Source: Elioraea rosea (lineage in GTDB: Bacteria; Pseudomonadota; Alphaproteobacteria; Acetobacterales; Acetobacteraceae). From it: 56,975 bases of DNA. A model generated the notes under the pieces. The model did no database searches. It was not told where the DNA came from and was given only the letters and a program-made list of their open reading frames with translations. A program made the position numbers and the translations under genes. Positions within the stretch are counted from its first letter, which is position 1. The number at the start of each line of letters is the position of its first letter. Of this stretch, positions 16,035-26,300 are shown piece after piece. Location: NCBI RefSeq assembly GCF_007644105.1, contig NZ_VFAC01000026.1:1-56975 (forward strand), given 5' to 3'.

Positions 16035-16796
16035 ATGCACCGTGCCGGCATCGCCGTGGCGTGCCTGTTGCTGCTCGGAGCGTGCGGATCGAGCTTCGGC
16101 TGGCATGTCGTCGATCCGCGAACGCCGGGCGGGTGGTCAAACCTCACCTTCATCCTCGAGGGCTTCTCGGCGACCATCCAGGTCGCGGTCGCCGCGATGG
16201 CGCTCTCCATGGTGCTCGGACTTGCCGTCGCGCTGCTCGGCGCCGCCCCCCTAAGGCCCGCGCGCATCGCGGCGCGCATCTGGGTGGAAGGGTTCCGGGC
16301 CGTCCCAATCCTCGTGATGATCCTCTGGGCCTTCTACGGCCTGCCGATCGTCACCGGCATCAGGCTCGAGGTGTTCGCCGCCGCCGTGCTCGCGATCGGG
16401 CTCTGCGACAGCGCCTTCGAGGCGGAGATCTTCCGAGCCGGCATCCAGTCGGTCGAGCATGGCCAGCGGGAGGCGGCCTCCGCGCTCGGCCTGTCGCGCT
16501 GGCAGTCGATGCGGTTCGTGATCCTGCCGCAGGCGATCCGCCGCATCCTGCCCGCGCTTGGCAACCAGTTCGTCTATGTCGTGAAGATGTCTTCGCTCGC
16601 CTCCGTCATCGGCCTGCCGGAGCTGACGCGGAAGGCGAATGAGCTGGTGGTCACGGTATTCCGGCCGCTCGAGATCTACACGGTACTGATCGTCTGCTAT
16701 CTCGTTCTCGTGATCGCGATCTCTGCCGGGGTGCGCTGGCTCGAGCGCCGGCTCGCCGTAAGCGGCCGGACGCCGGGACGGATCGAGCCGGCGTGA
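16035..16796 (+). CDS. Amino-acid ABC transporter permease with lipobox-like N-terminus
   Basis: 253 aa BPD_transp_1 permease: ILEGFSATIQVAVAAMALSM, WVEGFRAVPILVMILWAFYG and the EAA loop REAASALGLSRWQSMRFVILP. The first membrane segment (ACLLLLGACGSSFGW) contains a LLGAC lipobox-like motif, unusual for a permease; it may simply be the first helix. Divergent from the binding-protein operon, 87 bp apart. Only one permease and no ATPase are here, so a homodimeric permease with a shared ATPase is implied. Start ATG 16035 follows AAAAGGGGAAG. Confidence 0.88.
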   Translation: MHRAGIAVACLLLLGACGSSFGWHVVDPRTPGGWSNLTFILEGFSATIQVAVAAMALSMVLGLAVALLGAAPLRPARIAARIWVEGFRAVPILVMILWAFYGLPIVTGIRLEVFAAAVLAIGLCDSAFEAEIFRAGIQSVEHGQREAASALGLSRWQSMRFVILPQAIRRILPALGNQFVYVVKMSSLASVIGLPELTRKANELVVTVFRPLEIYTVLIVCYLVLVIAISAGVRWLERRLAVSGRTPGRIEPA

Positions 16797-16875
16797 AGCC
16801 CGAGCCTGGCGGCGGTCGTGGACAAGTGCACCCGGAGGGTGGACAACGGGCCGGCCAGTCCAGGAGGAGGGATCG

Positions 16876-18042
16876 ATGACTGCCTGCATCGTCGGCTGGG
16901 CGCATACGCCGTTCGGCAAACTCGATGATCCCGACATCGAAAGCCTGATCCACCGCGTCGCACGGGCGGCGGTCGAGGATGCCGGGCTTGCGGTGGAGGA
17001 TGTCGAGGCCCTTGCGGTCGGCCTCTTCAATAACGGCTTCAGCGCGCAGGACTTCCCCTCCTCGCTCGCCTTCAACGCGGTGCCTGCCTGGCGCTTCCTG
17101 CCTGCCGTGCGCGTGGAGAATGCGTGCGCGACAGGAACGGCGGCCATCCATGCCGGGCGCGACATGATCGCCGCGGGCCGCGCGAAGGTCGTGCTCGTGA
17201 TCGGTGTCGAGAAGATGACCTCCACGCCGGGGCCGAAGGTGGGCGATGCGCTGCTCGCGGCGAGCTACCGGGCCGAGGAAGCGGAGGTTGAGGGCGGCTT
17301 CGCCGGTGTATTCGCCCGCATCGCCCAGGCCTATTTCCAGCGCTGGGGAGACCAGTCCGACGCGCTCGCCATGATCGCCGCGAAGAACCATGCGCACGGC
17401 GTGAACAACCCCTATGCGCAGATCCGCAAGGATCTCGGCTTCGAGTTCTGCCGCTCGGTGCATGAGCGCAACCCCTACGTCGCGCCGCCTCTGCGTCGGA
17501 CGGATTGCTCGCTCGTCTCCGATGGTGCTGCGGCGGTCGTGCTCGCGGCGGAGGAGGTGGCGCGGAGCCTGACGAAGGCGGTGCGGTTCCGTTCGGCGGT
17601 GCATGTCAACGAGTTGATGCCGCTCTCCCTCCGCAACCCGATCGTGTTCGAAGGCGCGGCCAAGGCCTGGGCGGATGCCAAGGCTGAGGCCGGCATCACG
17701 CTCGATGACCTCGATTTCGTCGAGACGCATGACTGCTTCACCATCGCCGAGCTTCTGGAATACGAGGCGATGGGCCTCGTTCCGGAAGGCAAGGGGCCCG
17801 TCGCGGCCATGGAGGGCTGGACGCGGATGGGCGGAACGCTTCCGGTCAATCCCTCCGGAGGCCTCAAGTCCAAGGGCCACCCGATCGGGGCGACCGGCGT
17901 CTCGATGCACGCGCTCGCCGCCATGCAGCTGACCGGGGCGGCGGGGGCGATGCAGGTTCCCGGCGCATCGCTTGGTGCGGTATTCAACATGGGCGGCGTC
18001 GCCGTCGCCAACTACGTCTCGGTGCTCGAACCCCTTCGCTGA
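16876..18042 (+). CDS. SCP-x-type thiolase / acetyl-CoA acetyltransferase family protein
   Basis: 388 aa. The nucleophile Cys lies in RVENACATGTAAIHAG; HDCFTIAELLEYE and KGHPIGATGVS hold the other active-site residues of SCP-2/SCP-x-type thiolases, which lack the usual second catalytic Cys loop. It may cleave a 3-ketoacyl-CoA produced by the neighbouring pathway. ATG 16876 has a strong AGGAGGAG site. 80 bp separate it from the permease gene, so it is probably co-transcribed with it. The substrate is unknown. Confidence 0.9.
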   Translation: MTACIVGWAHTPFGKLDDPDIESLIHRVARAAVEDAGLAVEDVEALAVGLFNNGFSAQDFPSSLAFNAVPAWRFLPAVRVENACATGTAAIHAGRDMIAAGRAKVVLVIGVEKMTSTPGPKVGDALLAASYRAEEAEVEGGFAGVFARIAQAYFQRWGDQSDALAMIAAKNHAHGVNNPYAQIRKDLGFEFCRSVHERNPYVAPPLRRTDCSLVSDGAAAVVLAAEEVARSLTKAVRFRSAVHVNELMPLSLRNPIVFEGAAKAWADAKAEAGITLDDLDFVETHDCFTIAELLEYEAMGLVPEGKGPVAAMEGWTRMGGTLPVNPSGGLKSKGHPIGATGVSMHALAAMQLTGAAGAMQVPGASLGAVFNMGGVAVANYVSVLEPLR

Positions 18043-18164
18043 CGCGTGGCCGCTGCCTCTGGCATGCCCAGGCTGCCATTAACCGCACGGTGATGCCTCT
18101 CCGCCCATAGTGCGTCGGATCGCGCCGCATCGGCCGTGGCGCGGCGGTGTGCGAGGTGGGTCGC

Positions 18165-19814
18165 GTGTCGAGCTCAGGACTGCAGGGGATGGCGGCCCCT
18201 TCCATCCTGCGGAGCCTCTCCGGGGCTTCCGCCGAGCTCGTCCTTTCCTCGCTTCTCATCAGCCTCCTCTCCCTCGCGCTGCCGATCGCGATGCTGCACG
18301 TCTATGACCGCGTGCTGGCGCAGAACGGGGTCGCGACCTTCTGGGCGCTCGCCTCTGCCGTCGTCGTCGCGCTGGTGCTCGAGACGGCGCTGCGCATCCT
18401 GCGTGGGCGTGTCGTCGCGCGCGTGGGGGGGGCGTGGGAGGCAAACACGCAGGCGCGTGCGATGGGGGTGCTGTCGCGCACGCCGATCGAGCGCTTCGAG
18501 CGGAGTGGTGCGGGCCTCTATCTCGAGCGCCTCGCGAGCATCGCGACGGTGCGCGACGCCTATTCCGGTGCGGCCTTCCAGGCGCTTCTCGACCTGCCGT
18601 TCTGCCTCGTCTACGTCGCGGCGATGGCGCATCTGTCGCCGACGCTCGCCGCCGTGCCCGTGCTTCTCGCGGCGCTCTATCTCGCCGTGTCGCTGCTTGT
18701 CGGTCGAAGCCTCCGCCGCACCGTCGCCGCGCTCGCCGAGGGTGAGGAGCGGCGCTTCAACATGCTGTTCGACGTGCTTGCCCATGTGCACACGGTCAAG
18801 GCACTCGGGCTCGAGCAGCAGATGCTGCGCCGGAACGAGCGGCTGATCCTGCGCTGTGCGGCGGCACGGCGTAAGCTCGCTGCGCTCTCTGGCCACGGGC
18901 ACGGCGCAGCGCTGCTGCTTGCCAGCATCGGATCCGCGCTTGTGGCTGCCCTCGGGGCCGTCGAGGTGATCGAGGAGCGGATCACGGTCGGCGCGCTGGG
19001 CGCCTGCCTCCTCCTCTGCGGCCGCTCGCTCCAGCCTTTGTCCTCCGCCCTCACCGTGTTCACCCGCGCCGAGGTGCTGCGCGGCGCGGCGCAGAGGCTC
19101 GCGGAGATCACCGCCCTGCCTGTTCCACCGCCGCTGCCCGCTCTCGCCGCGCGGCACGGCGAGATCCGCATCGAGCGAGCCGTTGTCCGCCGCGACGACG
19201 GCTCGCCTGTTCTCAGCGGGCTCGACCTGCACGCGCCAGCCGGTGCGATCATCGGCATCACCGCGCGAAACGGGGCGGGCAAGACCGCGCTTCTCCGGCT
19301 CATCGCGGGCCTGGTGACACCCTCTCATGGACGCGTGCTGATCGACGGTTCGGACCTTTCCGATGTCGATCCGGACAGCATCGCAGAGGTGTGCGCGCTG
19401 CTTCCTACGCAGGGCGCACTCGTGCGCGGGACGCTGCTCGAGAACCTGACGATGCATCGGCCCTCGCTTGCCGGCAGGGCTCGCGCAATCGCTGCCGACC
19501 TCGGGCTCGATGCGATCGCAGCGACCCTTCCCCAGGGCTATGACACACCACTCGGCGAGGGCGGGGCGCTGCTTCCGCGTGGCGCGGTGCAGCTCGTCGC
19601 GATCGCCCGGGCTCTTGCCGTCGCGCCGCGGATCGTCCTGTTCGACGAAGCCAATGTCTTCCTCGATCCGGCGGCCGACCGGGCGGTGCACCTTCTGCTC
19701 GGGCGGCTTCGCGGCCATTGCACGATCGTACTCGTCAGCGCCCGGCCTTCCACGCTGGCGCTGGCCGAGCGGCGCTACACGCTCGCCGACGGAAGGCTGG
19801 GAGAGGTGCCGTGA
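18165..19814 (+). CDS. Type I secretion ABC exporter subunit A (PrtD-like), degenerate motifs
   Basis: About 549 aa half-transporter with an N-terminal membrane domain (residues about 15-300) and an ATPase domain. Walker A is intact (ARNGAGKT, Lys373) and Walker B has Asp494-Glu495 (LFDEAN), but the LSGGQ signature reads LPRGA (470-474) and the switch-loop His is Ala526 (VSARPST). It has no N-terminal peptidase domain. The next gene encodes the partner half-transporter (GTGA overlap), so a heterodimer is likely. Start is uncertain: GTG 18165 has GAGGTGGG upstream; GTG 18147 and ATG 18189 are alternatives. The 122 bp before it hold no other gene. Confidence 0.88.
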   Translation: MSSSGLQGMAAPSILRSLSGASAELVLSSLLISLLSLALPIAMLHVYDRVLAQNGVATFWALASAVVVALVLETALRILRGRVVARVGGAWEANTQARAMGVLSRTPIERFERSGAGLYLERLASIATVRDAYSGAAFQALLDLPFCLVYVAAMAHLSPTLAAVPVLLAALYLAVSLLVGRSLRRTVAALAEGEERRFNMLFDVLAHVHTVKALGLEQQMLRRNERLILRCAAARRKLAALSGHGHGAALLLASIGSALVAALGAVEVIEERITVGALGACLLLCGRSLQPLSSALTVFTRAEVLRGAAQRLAEITALPVPPPLPALAARHGEIRIERAVVRRDDGSPVLSGLDLHAPAGAIIGITARNGAGKTALLRLIAGLVTPSHGRVLIDGSDLSDVDPDSIAEVCALLPTQGALVRGTLLENLTMHRPSLAGRARAIAADLGLDAIAATLPQGYDTPLGEGGALLPRGAVQLVAIARALAVAPRIVLFDEANVFLDPAADRAVHLLLGRLRGHCTIVLVSARPSTLALAERRYTLADGRLGEVP

Positions 19815-21961
19815 GCGAGGCGCCTGCCTGGCTCTCCGCCTCGCCATGGGGCAGCCTCGATGGCCCGCGCCCTCCCGTCGCGATCGCCCCCGGCATCGCC
19901 GAACCGGGGCCGGCGACAGGCGCGCTTGGCCAGTTCCTCTCCGCGATCGGCTGGAGCGGCACGGCAGCGCAGCTTGCCGGCGCCGTGCCGCATTGCGCCG
20001 GCCCGCTCGACCTCGTCGGCCTCAGGGTCACTCTGGCCAATTTGGGCTATCGCACCGAACATCTCGGGGCCGGCGCACTTCGCCTCGAACGCCTACCGGC
20101 GATCCTGATCGAGCCGGATGGGACGATCAGCGTCGCGGTGCGTGACGATGCCGGCCGCGCGGTCCGCGTGAACGAGGATGGCACCTGGTCACCCCCGCTG
20201 GACCCGGCGGACCTCGCACGCCCCGCCCTTTGCCTGAGCGAGGCGATGCCGCAGGCGCCGACGCGGGACGGCTGGGTGCGCGCGATGCTTCTCGGGTTCC
20301 GGCCTATGCTTCCGCCCCTCATCGCGGCGAGCGTCGCGCTCGCTTTGCTGTCGCTCGCCGTGCCGCTGTTCACGATGGCGGTGTTCGACGTGCTGATCGG
20401 CGCCGGAACGGCGGCCCCGTTGCCGATGCTTCTGGTGGGCCTGGCACTCGCTCTCGCGTTCGAGGCCGGATTCCGCGCGACCCGCCTCGGCATCCTCGCG
20501 CGCGTCGGCGAGCGGATCGATGGGACCGTAGCGCATGCGGTGCTCGACCGGCTCCTGTCGCTTCCTCTCACGATGACCGAGCGCGCCGGGCTTTCCGCGC
20601 AGATCAACCGGCTGCGCGATTTCTCGACGGTCCGCGAGTTCTTCTCGGGAAGCCTCGCCGTTGCCGCGCTCGACGCGCCCGTTGCCCTCCTTCTGGTGGC
20701 GCTTCTCGCGGGGATCGGCGGGCCGGTGGCGTTCGCGCCGATTGTCGCGATCATGCTGTTCGCTCTGCTGTTCCTCGGCGTGCGCGGAGCGATGCGACGC
20801 GCGGTGTCGGCCGCGGCGGTTGCGTCGCAGAAGCGCGACGAGGTGGCGCTCGAGGCGCTCGGCTCGATGCGGCTCATACGTCAATGCGGTGCGGCCGAGG
20901 TTTGGCGGGCGCGGCACCGCGCGGCGGCGGCAGAAGCGGCACGCGCCGGTGCCGAGGTCGGTTCGCTCGGCGGGATGGTGGCCGCACTGGGCCAGGCCGC
21001 CATCGGCCTGTCAGGCCTTTCCGCGGTCGCACTCGGGGTGCATGCGGTGCTGGCCGGAAGCATCGGCCCCGGCGCGCTGATCGCTGCGATGATGGTGATC
21101 TGGCGCGTGCTCGGCCCGATCCAGATGGCGTTCACCATCCTTTCGCGCTGGGAGCAGGTGCGCACATCCATCCGGCAGACGGACCAGATGATGGCGCTCG
21201 CGCCGGAGCGTGATGCCAAGGCACCGGCGCGGCCGGTCGGCGAGCTGCGCGGCGATATCGCGATATCACGGTTGAGCCTCCGATATCTGCCGCAGGCCGA
21301 ACCAGCGCTGCTCGGCGTGTCGGCGGAAATCCGCGCGGGCGAGGTCGTCGCGCTCGTCGGCCCCTCGGGCTCGGGAAAGACCTCGCTCCTGCTCGCCGTG
21401 CTCGGCCTCTACCGCCCGAGTGCGGGAAGCGTGCGCATCGATGGCCTCGACATCCGGCGCTTCGACCCGGTCGAGCTTCGCCGGGCGATCGCCTACGCGC
21501 CTGCGACGCCGCAGCTGCTCTACGGGACGGTGACGCAGAACCTCCTGTTCGCCGCCCCGGACGCGACGCCTGCCGAGATCCGCGAGGCAGCAGCGGAGAC
21601 CGGCCTCGACAGGCTTGTCGCCTCGCTTCCCGAGGGGTTCGACACGAGGCTCGGCGACAACAGCGACAGCGTCGTGGCGGCGAGTCTCGTCACGCGCATC
21701 TCGTTGACGCGGCTCCTGCTTCGGCGCTCGCGCATCGTCCTGATGGATGCGCCGGCGAACGGGCTTGACGATGACGGCTCCGCTGCCGTCGCACGGGTGA
21801 TCGGTGCGCTGCGGGGCAACTCGACGATCCTCGTCGTCACGCACAGGCCGAGCCACATCGCACTTGCCGACAGGGTGTTCCGCTTCGCCGACGGCCAGGT
21901 GGAGGAGCAGCGCAAGGCCGAGCGCCCCTCCGCCGTGCGGCTTCTGGCGCAGCAGAGGTGA
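19811..21961 (+). CDS. Type I secretion ABC exporter subunit B (C39-like N-domain), degenerate motifs
   Basis: 716 aa. An N-terminal domain of about 150 residues resembles the inactive C39 peptidase-like domain of HlyB/LapB-type exporters and lacks the catalytic Cys. A six-helix membrane domain (about 150-450) and an ATPase domain follow. Walker A is intact (GPSGSGKT, Lys523) and the switch His678 (VTHRPSH) is present, but the catalytic Glu after Walker B is Ala647 (LMDAPANG) and the signature reads VAASL (622-626). The defects are complementary to, not identical with, those of subunit A. Start GTG 19811 overlaps the subunit A stop. Confidence 0.9.
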   Translation: MSEAPAWLSASPWGSLDGPRPPVAIAPGIAEPGPATGALGQFLSAIGWSGTAAQLAGAVPHCAGPLDLVGLRVTLANLGYRTEHLGAGALRLERLPAILIEPDGTISVAVRDDAGRAVRVNEDGTWSPPLDPADLARPALCLSEAMPQAPTRDGWVRAMLLGFRPMLPPLIAASVALALLSLAVPLFTMAVFDVLIGAGTAAPLPMLLVGLALALAFEAGFRATRLGILARVGERIDGTVAHAVLDRLLSLPLTMTERAGLSAQINRLRDFSTVREFFSGSLAVAALDAPVALLLVALLAGIGGPVAFAPIVAIMLFALLFLGVRGAMRRAVSAAAVASQKRDEVALEALGSMRLIRQCGAAEVWRARHRAAAAEAARAGAEVGSLGGMVAALGQAAIGLSGLSAVALGVHAVLAGSIGPGALIAAMMVIWRVLGPIQMAFTILSRWEQVRTSIRQTDQMMALAPERDAKAPARPVGELRGDIAISRLSLRYLPQAEPALLGVSAEIRAGEVVALVGPSGSGKTSLLLAVLGLYRPSAGSVRIDGLDIRRFDPVELRRAIAYAPATPQLLYGTVTQNLLFAAPDATPAEIREAAAETGLDRLVASLPEGFDTRLGDNSDSVVAASLVTRISLTRLLLRRSRIVLMDAPANGLDDDGSAAVARVIGALRGNSTILVVTHRPSHIALADRVFRFADGQVEEQRKAERPSAVRLLAQQR

Positions 21962-21972
21962 GGAGCCATTCG

Positions 21973-23313
21973 ATGCAGAAAACCACGACGGGGGCGCAGG
22001 ATATTGCCCGTTTCGAGCATCGCGCGCTCCTGATGCTCTCGGGGCTCGAAGAGAGCGGGCGGCGCGGCACCGACCGCGCGATCATCCTCGGCATCGCCAT
22101 GCTCCTTGCGGGCCTCGTTGCCTGGGCGGCCGTGACGCGACTGCCGGAGGTCGCCGTGGCCGCCGGCCAGGTGGCGACCGAGGACCCTGTTGCACAGGTG
22201 CAGCATCTCGAAGGCGGCATCGTCGAGGCGGTTCTGGTCTCCGATGGCGAGCACGTGCGCGAGGGCCAGCCTCTGCTCCGCTTCGCCTCCGCGCAGGCCC
22301 AGGGCGAGCTCGAGAGGCTGCGCGCCCGCGAGGCAGGGCTCAGGTTCCGGGAGGCGCATCTGCGGGCGATGCTCGATGGCAGGCCGCTCGAACTCGAGAC
22401 CGACGACCTCACCTTCGTGGGCCTCGCCGCCGACCAGCGGCTGGCGCACGAGGAACGTCTGCGAAGCCGCGACGATCGCCTCGCCGTGCTGCGACAGTCG
22501 ATGGCCCAGCGCGAGGCAGAGCTCGGCGCGCTCTCGGCCCAGCAGGAGGGCGTTGCCCGGCAGGTCACGCTCCAGGGCAACGAGCTCGCCTTGCGCGAGA
22601 CGCTGCTCGCCCAGGGCCTGACGACGCGCATAGCCGTTCTCGAGACGCGCCGTGCCTTCCTCGCCGCGTCCGCGGAGGTCGAGCGGCTCGCGGCGATGGC
22701 GGAGGCAGCGCGGCGCGCCGCGGCCGAAGCGGAGGCACGGCTTGCGGAGGCGGAATCCTCGCTGCGCGACGAGCTCGCCCGCGATCTCGGCCGCATCGCC
22801 GTCGAGCGCCTCGAGGTGGCAGAGGCGATCCGCGAGGCGTGGGAACGTGTCGGCCGGCTCGTGGTCCTCTCGCCGGTCGCGGGAACGGTGAAGGGTACGC
22901 AGGTTCGCCGCGCTGGGGCGGTTGTCCCTCCCGGCGCGCCGCTGATGGAGATCGTGCCGGATGGCGCGCGCCTCCTGGTCGAGGCGCGGATCTCGCCGCG
23001 AGACATCGGCTTCGTTTCCGTTGGCCAGCCGGTGCGCGTGAAGGTGCACGCCTTCGACTACGCGCGCTTCGGCACGACGGAGGGCACGATCGTTCATCTC
23101 GCGGCCGGCACCACCCTGGATGCCGACAATCAGCCCTTCTACGCGGCGAGGATCGCGCTCGCCTCCGATCACGTCGGCCGTGACATGGACGCCAATCGCC
23201 TGATCCCCGGAATGACCGTACAGGCTGACGTGGTGACCGGCGGCAAGACGCTTCTCGCCTACCTGATGAAGCCTGTTCACGCAGCGATGAGCGACAGTTT
23301 CCGCGAGCGCTGA
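21973..23313 (+). CDS. HlyD-type type I secretion membrane-fusion protein
   Basis: 446 aa. One N-terminal membrane helix (about residues 37-58), a lipoyl half-motif (VQHLEGGIVEAVLVSDGEHV), a long coiled-coil hairpin (about 105-285, rich in Ala, Glu, Arg), the second lipoyl half (LSPVAGTVKGTQVRRAGAVV) and a beta-barrel domain (FGTTEGTIVHLAAG). It links the inner-membrane exporter to a TolC-like outer-membrane channel, which is not in this window. ATG 21973 has AGGAG 7 nt upstream; GTG 21958, overlapping the previous stop, is an alternative adding five residues. Confidence 0.93.
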   Translation: MQKTTTGAQDIARFEHRALLMLSGLEESGRRGTDRAIILGIAMLLAGLVAWAAVTRLPEVAVAAGQVATEDPVAQVQHLEGGIVEAVLVSDGEHVREGQPLLRFASAQAQGELERLRAREAGLRFREAHLRAMLDGRPLELETDDLTFVGLAADQRLAHEERLRSRDDRLAVLRQSMAQREAELGALSAQQEGVARQVTLQGNELALRETLLAQGLTTRIAVLETRRAFLAASAEVERLAAMAEAARRAAAEAEARLAEAESSLRDELARDLGRIAVERLEVAEAIREAWERVGRLVVLSPVAGTVKGTQVRRAGAVVPPGAPLMEIVPDGARLLVEARISPRDIGFVSVGQPVRVKVHAFDYARFGTTEGTIVHLAAGTTLDADNQPFYAARIALASDHVGRDMDANRLIPGMTVQADVVTGGKTLLAYLMKPVHAAMSDSFRER

Positions 23314-23332
23314 AGGCGCGCGCAAAGCCTGC

Positions 23333-23351
23333 CGCCGGCACGAGGCCGGCG
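23333..23351 (+). other. Intercistronic 7-bp hairpin before adhesin gene
   Basis: CGCCGGC (23333-23339), loop ACGAG, GCCGGCG (23345-23351), between the adaptor stop and the adhesin ribosome site GAGGAG. No T-run follows. It could affect adhesin expression relative to the exporter genes, but such stems arise easily in GC-rich DNA. Confidence 0.3.
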
Positions 23352-23374
23352 AGGCGGGCCGAGGAGCTTCTGCA

Positions 23375-26300
23375 ATGGCACAGAACGACCCGGCGGAGCG
23401 CGACGCGCTTGAGGCAGGCGCCTCGCTCGTCGACGAAGTCGCGCTGCGCGCCCTCCGCGCAGCCGTTCGACCTGGACTCCCCGACGCTGCGGTCGCAGCC
23501 CCCGTGGTCGTCGGCTTCGTCTCCGCTGACCGGTCCGCCGCCGCCTCAACGATCGGCGGGGCGTTGCCGCAGGAGGCGACGGCACCGCCGGCGCAGCATG
23601 GCGCAACGACGCCTCATGACGCACCCGTTCCGTCTCGCGAGGGGATCGACGAGCAGGCTCGCAGTGATACGACGGCGACACCGCCTCGCACCTCCGGCGC
23701 GGCACCGATGACGACCGGGGCGACGGCAATGCCCGAGGCTGCAGGGAGGAGGACCGAGTCCGCATCGCTAACGCCGGCTTCGGCCGAGCGTGTGTCGCTT
23801 CCGGGGGAGTCCGCAACCGCGATTCCGGCGGCGCGATCCGCTGGTGAGGAGAGTGCGGCATCCGAGGATGAGGCGGCGGACGAGACGGGGGACGAGGACA
23901 GGCCTTCACCCGTTGCCGACCCTCCGCGCCTCGAGGCGGCTGGCGTGGTCACCGATGAGGACACTGCCGTCGGGCTGCCGATCACTGCTGCGATCGACGA
24001 CCGGGACGGTCTCGGTGGCGAGGTCCTCGCTGTCTATGTGGAAGGCCTGCCCCCGGGTGCGACGTTGTCTGCCGGCCGCGCAATCGGTGACGGGGCGTGG
24101 ATGCTCACGCCCGCCGAGCTCGAAGGGCTCACCCTGACGCCTGGGCGGGACTGGAGCGGCGAGGTGATGCTCGAGATCCGCGCGGTCTCCCGAACCGATG
24201 ACGGCGTCGAAGCCGTCACCACGCGCTCTGTTCCCTTGCGCGTCGATGCCGTTGCCGATGCGCCCGACGTCGCGGCATTGGCTACCGGGCGCGAGGACAG
24301 CGCAATTGCGCTTGGTACGCGCGCCGTCGCCGTCGATCTCGATGGTTCGGAGCAGATCACCTCGGTCATCCTGCTCGGGGTGCCGGAAGGGGCGCGCCTC
24401 TCGAGCGGCACCAGGCTGGATGACGGCTCATGGTCGATCGTGCCGGAGGATCTTGCGGCGCTGACGCTTACCCCGCCGGAGCATTTCTCCGGGACGATCG
24501 CACTCCGCCTTATCGCGACCGCAGCGGAGCCGAACGGCAGCACGGCCACCTCCGCGCATGATTTCACCGTCACGGTTTCTGCGGTGGGCGACGCACCGGA
24601 GGCGACCGCTGCCGACACGGCGGGGGCGGAGGATGGGTGGATCGCGCTCGCCGGCCTCTCCGCGGCGCTCGTCGACCGAGACGGTTCGGAAACCCTCTCG
24701 GTTCGCATCGAGGGTTTGCCGGCAGGCGCGCGCCTCTCCCATGGCGTCGCCAACGGGGCAGGCTGGGTTGTTGCGGCAACGGAGCTCTCCTTGCTCTCGC
24801 TTCTGCCGCCACGCGACTTCGCGGGAACGATCGCGCTCACCCTCGTCGCTGCCGCAACTGAGGGGGCGAACAGCGACACGGCAATGACGACGGTGCCCTT
24901 CGCCGTGACGGTCGTTCCAGTGGTCGACGCAGCGACGCTCTCTGCCTCCGCGGCCGGGCTCGAGGATCGCTGGATCGCGATCGATGCTCGCTTCGGCGAC
25001 TTCACGGACGGATCCGAACGCTGGGCCGAGACGGTGCTCGTCTCCGGCGTTCCGGATGGGGCGTTGCTGAACGCGGGCGAAGCGCTTGGCGGCGGTGCCT
25101 GGCGTGTGCCAACGGCTTCCCTGCAGGACGGCACGCTTGCCATCCTGCCGCCTGTCGACAGCGACACCGACATCCCCCTCGACCTCACCGCGACGGTGAT
25201 CGACAGCGAAGGCGGGCTCGAGGCGCGCCGAGAGGTCACCGCATCGCTGACCGTCGCGGTCGAGGCGGTGGCCGATGCGCCGCTGCTCAGCGCCTCGGAC
25301 GCAAGCGGTGCCGAGGACAGTTGGATCCCGCTCCAGGGCCTCGCTGCGTCGCTCACCGACACGGACGGGTCGGAAACCCTCGCCGTCACCGTCGCCGGCG
25401 TGCCCGCCGGGGGCGCGCTGTCGGCCGGAGCCGCGAACGCCGACGGCACCTGGACCGTGCCTGCCTCGGACCTCCCGACGCTGCGGTTCCGCCCCCCGGC
25501 CCATGCATCGGGAAGCTATGCGCTCATGGTAACCGCGATCGCGACCGAAGCCGATCCTGCGGCGGCACCGGCCTCGCGGCATGCAGGCTTCACGGTCACG
25601 GTCGATCCCGTGGCCGATGCGGCGACCCTGACCATTGCGGGGGCGGGGTCCGAGGACCAGCGGATCCCGCTCACGGCGAGCTTCGCCACACCTGACGCCG
25701 ACGGGTCGGAGACGTACGGCGCGACGACGACGATCTCCGGGCTCCCCGCCGGAGCGACACTTTCGCACGGGGCCATGCTCTCTCCAGGCGTCTGGACCGT
25801 TGCGACGGACGACCTGCTCGGCGGGGCGATCTCCGTCAGGCCGCCCGAAGACAGCGATGCGGACCTGGTGCTCAGCTTCGCGACATCCGTGATCGATCGG
25901 TCCGGCGTCGCGGTGGACGAGCGCCCGGTGACGACGACGGCAACGATCGTCGTGCGAGCGGTTGCCGACACGCCCATGGTGCAGGCAGCCGATGCCGCAG
26001 GCCACGAGGATGGCTGGATCCGGCTCGCGGGTCTGGGTGGCGCCCTAGCCGACACGGACGGGTCGGAAACGCTCTCCTTCCGGCTCTCGGGTCTCCGTCC
26101 CGGTGCTCGTCTCTCCGCAGGAACGCAGCACGGAGATGGAAGCTGGAGCCTGACCGCCGTGCAACTCGCGGGCGTCTCGTTCCTGCCGCCGCCGCATCGC
26201 GCCGGCACATACACGGTAACGCTCACCGCCATCGCAACCGAAGCCAACGATGGCGCGGCGCCGGCACAGCAGAGCACGACCTTCACCATCTCCGTCGATC

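Noticed and set aside
18174-19847. 557-codon antisense frame opposite exporter subunit A
   Set aside because: Low-complexity Arg/Glu/Gln/His-rich shadow of a well-supported gene.
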